64,000 nucleotides of DNA from contig JAKSPK010000006.1 in the NCBI GenBank assembly GCA_024404875.1, positions 1-64,000 on the forward strand, read 5' to 3'. Origin of the DNA: Oscillospiraceae bacterium. Lineage in GTDB: Bacteria > Bacillota > Clostridia > Oscillospirales > Ruminococcaceae. Shown here piece after piece: positions 60,806-64,000 of this stretch. Each line of letters opens with the position of its first letter. Position 1 is the first letter of the stretch. The position numbers and the translations under genes were made by a program. A model generated the notes under the pieces. It searched no databases. It was not told where the DNA came from and saw nothing but the letters and a program-made list of their open reading frames with translations.

Positions 60806-61942
60806 TCACTCCTTTTCCGGCAGCAAAATGCCCCGCATTTTCTTCATTACGCAGTCCAGCGAGAATTCCTGCAGGACGCGTTCTCTTGCGGCAAGGCCGT
60901 ATTGTGTGCGCAAAGCGTCATCGGTCAGCAGACGATCCATTGCCGCCGCCAGTGCATCCGCGTCTCCGGGCGGAACGGTCAGTCCGGTCCTGCCGTCCAT
61001 GCTGACGAGCGGAACACCGGTCGGCAACGCAGTATTGATAACAGGCTTTGCATTGACCATAGCTTCGAGCTGCACGATCCCGAACGCCTCGCTCTGTGCA
61101 ACGGACGGCAATACGAACAGATCACAGTCCGCGAACATATCTCGAAGCTCCGCCGTCATGCGCCGGCCGAGGAAGTGTACGCGCTTCGCAATGCCGAGCG
61201 CTTCCGCCTGCTGCTGAAGTGCAGATTCGAGGATGCCGGTTCCGGCGATCATCAGCTCGGCATCGGCGTGCAGCCTTGCAAATGCATTGAGCAGCACATC
61301 AACGCCTTTATAATAGACCAGCCGGCCGGTGAAAAGGATCTTTTTGGCCGATTTGTCATAAAGATGTGCATCAAGCGGATGCTGATGCGGCCGTTCCTCA
61401 TAGATGGCAGGATCAATACCGTATGGGACAACTGCGCATTTTTCGCGAAACTGCGAGAGCACTGGCGAACTGTCGATATGCGCCTGCGTCGCTGCGACGA
61501 TCACATCTGCGCGGTGAAGCAGCCATTTTGTCAGCGGACTGCACAGCTTTTTCATGACCTTCTGCCGGACGATATCGCTGTGCCATGCGGCGATCACGCG
61601 GCCGCGGTAGCCGGAAAGCAGCAGCGCAAGATCAGCTGGCGGATAGGGAAGATGCAGCTCAAGTGCATCCGACAGCATGACCATGCGCCGGAATTCTCCG
61701 AAATAGGAGAGCGACAGCGGACAGGACGCGATCTCCCCGAAGCTGCCTGCATAGGTGATAGGTATGCCGTTGATGTGCTCGCGTTTCGTCAGCCCGATTC
61801 CATCACGGCAGCAAAGAACCCTGACTTTTGCATATCTGCGCATAGCCTCTGCAGTTTGCTGCATGACAGTCTCAATGCCGCCGATATGAGGGGAATATGC
61901 CCGTCCTGCGATCAGCAGGCGCGGAAGGTCATTCTGTGCCAT
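60806..61942 (-). CDS. Glycosyltransferase family 4 enzyme
   Basis: 378 residues from the ATG at 61942 (a longer start at 62011 is possible). GT4 pattern: PHIGGIETVMQQTAEAM, HSDIVRQKV, GRLVYYKGVDVLLNAFARL and the nucleotide-sugar EX7E motif EAFGIVQLEAMVNAKPVI. Probably adds a mannose or rhamnose from a GDP-sugar. Its start overlaps the end of the GNAT remnant by 14 bases, so its translation may be coupled to it. Confidence 0.92.
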   Translation of the reverse strand: MAQNDLPRLLIAGRAYSPHIGGIETVMQQTAEAMRRYAKVRVLCCRDGIGLTKREHINGIPITYAGSFGEIASCPLSLSYFGEFRRMVMLSDALELHLPYPPADLALLLSGYRGRVIAAWHSDIVRQKVMKKLCSPLTKWLLHRADVIVAATQAHIDSSPVLSQFREKCAVVPYGIDPAIYEERPHQHPLDAHLYDKSAKKILFTGRLVYYKGVDVLLNAFARLHADAELMIAGTGILESALQQQAEALGIAKRVHFLGRRMTAELRDMFADCDLFVLPSVAQSEAFGIVQLEAMVNAKPVINTALPTGVPLVSMDGRTGLTVPPGDADALAAAMDRLLTDDALRTQYGLAARERVLQEFSLDCVMKKMRGILLPEKE

Positions 61943-62072
61943 GCTGCCTTGCCCTATATTCATCAGCGAGGATGCCGTACCAGACATCGTCAAAGACTCT
62001 GCCGCTTGCAAAGCCGTGCTGTCGCAGGAGCATTCGCTCTGTTTCCAGTGTGACGGTTCCCTGATGTGTCAT
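61929..62072 (-). pseudogene. GNAT acetyltransferase remnant, 47 codons
   Basis: Starts MTHQGTVTLETER, the typical beginning of RimJ/RimL-type GNAT acetyltransferases, but jumps directly to LRQHGFASGRVFDDVWYGIL, which looks like the end of the same fold (compare SpeG-type tails). About 120 residues seem to be missing between. It keeps a good AAAGGAG ribosome site and an ATG four bases after the upstream stop, so it is still translated in the operon. In-frame internal deletion, or a small protein of its own. Confidence 0.55.
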
Positions 62073-62076
62073 AAGT

Positions 62077-63222
62077 TTACTCCTTTATTTCCTGATAAAC
62101 CTGATACAGCCGTTTAGCCGCATTGTCCCAGCTCATCTGAGCTGTACGGTCAAAGCCGCGCTGACGGAGCATTTCACGCAGCGGCGCATCGGTCAGCAGC
62201 CGTTCAAGTCCCCTTGCGATCGCAGATACTTTGTGCGGATTACAGAGCAGCGCAGCATTTCCGACCGCTTCCGGCAGTGATGCGGCATTTGCCGTCAGCA
62301 CCGGACAGCCGCAGGCCATTGCCTCCAGCGGCGGCATCCCGAAGCCCTCATAGAGCGACGGGAATACAAATGCCAGCGCACCGGAATAGAGCGCGGCCAT
62401 ATCGCCGGGCGGGATATAGGATGGGAAAATGATATGCCCGCGCACATCTTCAGCCTCTGCTGCGGCGAAGATGTGCTCATATTGCCAGCCCTTGCCGCCA
62501 GCCAGCACGAGCGGCGGCGCATCAGGATATCGCTTCCGCAGCAGGCCGTAGGCGCGGATCAGCCGCACGAGATTTTTGCGCGGCTCCAGCGTGCCGAGAT
62601 AGAGAAAATACTGTTCCGGAAGATGATGCGCCAGCCTGACACGTTCGATCTCTGCTTTTTCTGCCGGGGCGAAGCGTTTGCGATCGACGCCGCACGGAAC
62701 GACGCGAACCTTTTTCGCATACGCCGGATAATATTTTGCGATTTCTCTGCGGGAATAATCGCTGTCCGTCACGATGCGGTCAGCACGCTGCATGGAGCGC
62801 CGCAGTGACAGCTTCAGCAGCAGGCGCGTCCTTGTGCGCATTGTTTCGGGATAGGCGTGCAGCACCATATCATGCACGGTCACGACCGTTTTGCCGTGGA
62901 CGCCGGGCGGGACGATATAGTTGAAGAAATGTGTGATATCTGCCCATTTCTCGTGAAAAAAGCGGTAGGGCAGGGGGAGGGCTGCTGTCAGCATTCGGTA
63001 AAGCAGCGGCGAAAACCGCGCCGGATGCAGCGGCGTATTCTTCTGCACAAAGGGCTGCATCCGCCGTACCTTTTCTTCCGGCGAACGCAGCGTGAAATAT
63101 TCAAAGCGATATTGATCTTCGGGATGCAGCCTTGCGAGTGCTTCCGTCAGATACGCTTCGCACCAGCCGACACCGGAGATCAGATCACCGGTCAGCGGGG
63201 ATGCGTCAAATGCGATGTTCAT
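62077..63222 (-). CDS. Glycosyltransferase family 4 enzyme
   Basis: 381 residues from the ATG at 63222 (GGAGG nine bases upstream; the longer frame begins inside the previous gene). GT4/mannosyltransferase features: [54 protein letters not shown] and the EX7E motif [18 protein letters not shown]. Resembles the WbdB/WbpY class of D-rhamnose or mannose transferases. Overlaps the preceding gene by 17 bases. Confidence 0.93.
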   Translation of the reverse strand: MNIAFDASPLTGDLISGVGWCEAYLTEALARLHPEDQYRFEYFTLRSPEEKVRRMQPFVQKNTPLHPARFSPLLYRMLTAALPLPYRFFHEKWADITHFFNYIVPPGVHGKTVVTVHDMVLHAYPETMRTRTRLLLKLSLRRSMQRADRIVTDSDYSRREIAKYYPAYAKKVRVVPCGVDRKRFAPAEKAEIERVRLAHHLPEQYFLYLGTLEPRKNLVRLIRAYGLLRKRYPDAPPLVLAGGKGWQYEHIFAAAEAEDVRGHIIFPSYIPPGDMAALYSGALAFVFPSLYEGFGMPPLEAMACGCPVLTANAASLPEAVGNAALLCNPHKVSAIARGLERLLTDAPLREMLRQRGFDRTAQMSWDNAAKRLYQVYQEIKE

Positions 63223-63604
63223 AGTCGTTTGCCTCCGGATGGACGGGGAGCGGATGCAGGGGAATCGTTGCATAACCATGCGCAGTCAGATATTCGTCAA
63301 GCAGCGCAAAGAGCAGATCAAATGCTTTTGCATCATCCGGCTCCTGCTCTGCGGCAAGGCGGAAGCAGTTTTTCGGCGTGCAGGCTTTGCCCGTATATCT
63401 GATCGCTGCAAAATCATTGAACGCCAGCGGGAACAGCCATGCAGCCGTCTCCGGTATGCCGGCGCTCCGGCTCGCGCAGTACCAGCCGGAATGAAATCCC
63501 TCCAGCTTTGCGAGCGATTTGGTGCCGAGATACATCCCCGGCCGCTGCCGCAGAGCGGTCAGTGTCCGGCGCTGTATCTCCGGCAGATCCTTTATTGTAT
63601 GCAT
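63206..63604 (-). CDS. Conserved protein of unknown function
   Basis: 132 residues, no membrane segments. It begins with a segment seen in several clostridial proteins of unknown role (RRTLTALRQRPGMYLGTKSLAKLEGF). Overlaps gmd by 13 bases and the glycosyltransferase by 17, so it belongs to the same transcript, but its link to glycan synthesis is not evident. Confidence 0.75.
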   Translation of the reverse strand: MHTIKDLPEIQRRTLTALRQRPGMYLGTKSLAKLEGFHSGWYCASRSAGIPETAAWLFPLAFNDFAAIRYTGKACTPKNCFRLAAEQEPDDAKAFDLLFALLDEYLTAHGYATIPLHPLPVHPEANDYEHRI

Positions 63605-64000
63605 GATTTCGCTCCGGTCTCGCGCCTGACCAGCTCCAGATCATGCTGCGCCATACGCGTAACGAGTGCATCAAAGGAGATCTCCCGCTTCCAGCCGAGC
63701 ACACGCTCCGCCTTTGAAGGATCGCCGAGGAGCAGCTCGACCTCCGCCGGACGGAAGAACGCCGGATCGACGCGCACAACGGTTTTGCCGTTCGCCCGGT
63801 TGATACCGACGGTACCGGCGCCCTCGCCCTGCCATTCGAGCTCAATGCCGACTGCGCGGAATGCGCACTCCGCAAATTCGCGCACAGAGCGTGTTTCGCC
63901 GGTCGCGATGACATAATCATCCGGTTTATCCTGTTGAAGCATCAGCCACATTGCACGGACATAATCCTGTGAATGTCCCCAGTCGCGCTTCGCATCGAGA
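63592..64000 (-). CDS. gmd: GDP-mannose 4,6-dehydratase, C-terminal part
   Basis: The last 136 codons; the gene continues beyond the right edge. The visible segment begins LDAKRDWGHSQDYVRAMWLM, an almost invariant Gmd signature, then DDYVIATGETRSVREF and, further on, FFRPAEVELLLGDPSKAERV with the Gmd-type GWK. It makes GDP-4-keto-6-deoxy-mannose from GDP-mannose, the substrate of the reductase encoded at 59845. First visible gene of the glycan operon. Confidence 0.95.
   Translation of the reverse strand, partial: LDAKRDWGHSQDYVRAMWLMLQQDKPDDYVIATGETRSVREFAECAFRAVGIELEWQGEGAGTVGINRANGKTVVRVDPAFFRPAEVELLLGDPSKAERVLGWKREISFDALVTRMAQHDLELVRRETGAKSCIQ

Overview
The window reads as chromosome from a low-to-mid GC Firmicute of the class Clostridia, most like the Ruminococcus/Oscillospiraceae group. 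Grounds: YceD-rpmF and der-plsY-gpsA gene orders, a SpoVM-like micro-ORF, Gram-positive lipoproteins with Ser/Thr/Glu-rich linkers, a Gram-positive type IV pilus locus without any outer-membrane secretin, and VTC/DUF4956/DUF4353 neighbours. Most starts have clear AGGAGG-type ribosome sites and many genes have consensus sigma-A promoters with 17-base spacers. Family assignments come from recognising motifs in the translated sequence; no database search was run.

Layout. 1-11.6 kb (minus strand): the tip of a secreted protein, a ROK-type regulator, a YfhO-like membrane protein, an EFR1-type flavodoxin/ferredoxin protein, a 31-residue SpoVM-like peptide, a 1479-residue polytopic membrane protein, and a D,D-carboxypeptidase-like protein whose three active-site motifs are all altered. 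11.9-20.0 kb (plus): pgi, a small P-loop protein, yceD-rpmF, a DUF512 radical SAM protein, der, a secreted Ser/Thr/Ala-rich protein, plsY and gpsA. 20.2-25.0 kb (minus): nadE, then a probable operon of a DUF2975 protein, a Cro-type HTH protein and five membrane proteins. 25.1-30.6 kb (plus): DUF2752, an anchored unknown, a zinc-ribbon/TM2 protein, and a VTC polyphosphate polymerase-DUF4956-DUF4353 lipoprotein cluster preceded by Pho-box-like direct repeats. 30.8-33.3 kb (minus): an alanine/sodium symporter gene split by a one-base frameshift and an acidic lipoprotein. 33.7 kb: a LacI-type regulator.

35.0-49.7 kb is a type IV pilus locus: PilC platform, a PilM-PilN fusion, a PilO-like protein, a 1083-residue PilX/GspK-like protein with a calcium-loop motif, two large pilin-like proteins, prepilin peptidase (opposite strand), PilB, PilT and two small pilins. 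PilB and PilT should power extension and retraction, and the 1083-residue protein is the best candidate tip subunit. 50.0-53.5 kb holds a second DUF4353 lipoprotein with Gly/Pro repeats, an SGNH hydrolase lipoprotein and TcdA.

53.6-64.0 kb (minus) is a tightly packed surface-glycan operon: gmd and rmd (GDP-D-rhamnose), two glycosyltransferases, an ABC-2 permease and a Wzt-like ATPase with a C-terminal extension, a large membrane protein, and a coiled-coil/glycosyltransferase/methyltransferase fusion that could act as a chain terminator. A degenerate GNAT acetyltransferase remnant sits between the glycosyltransferases.

Across the first 27 kb, a short two-stem palindromic element recurs five times between genes. 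No rRNA, tRNA, CRISPR array or insertion sequence was recognised.
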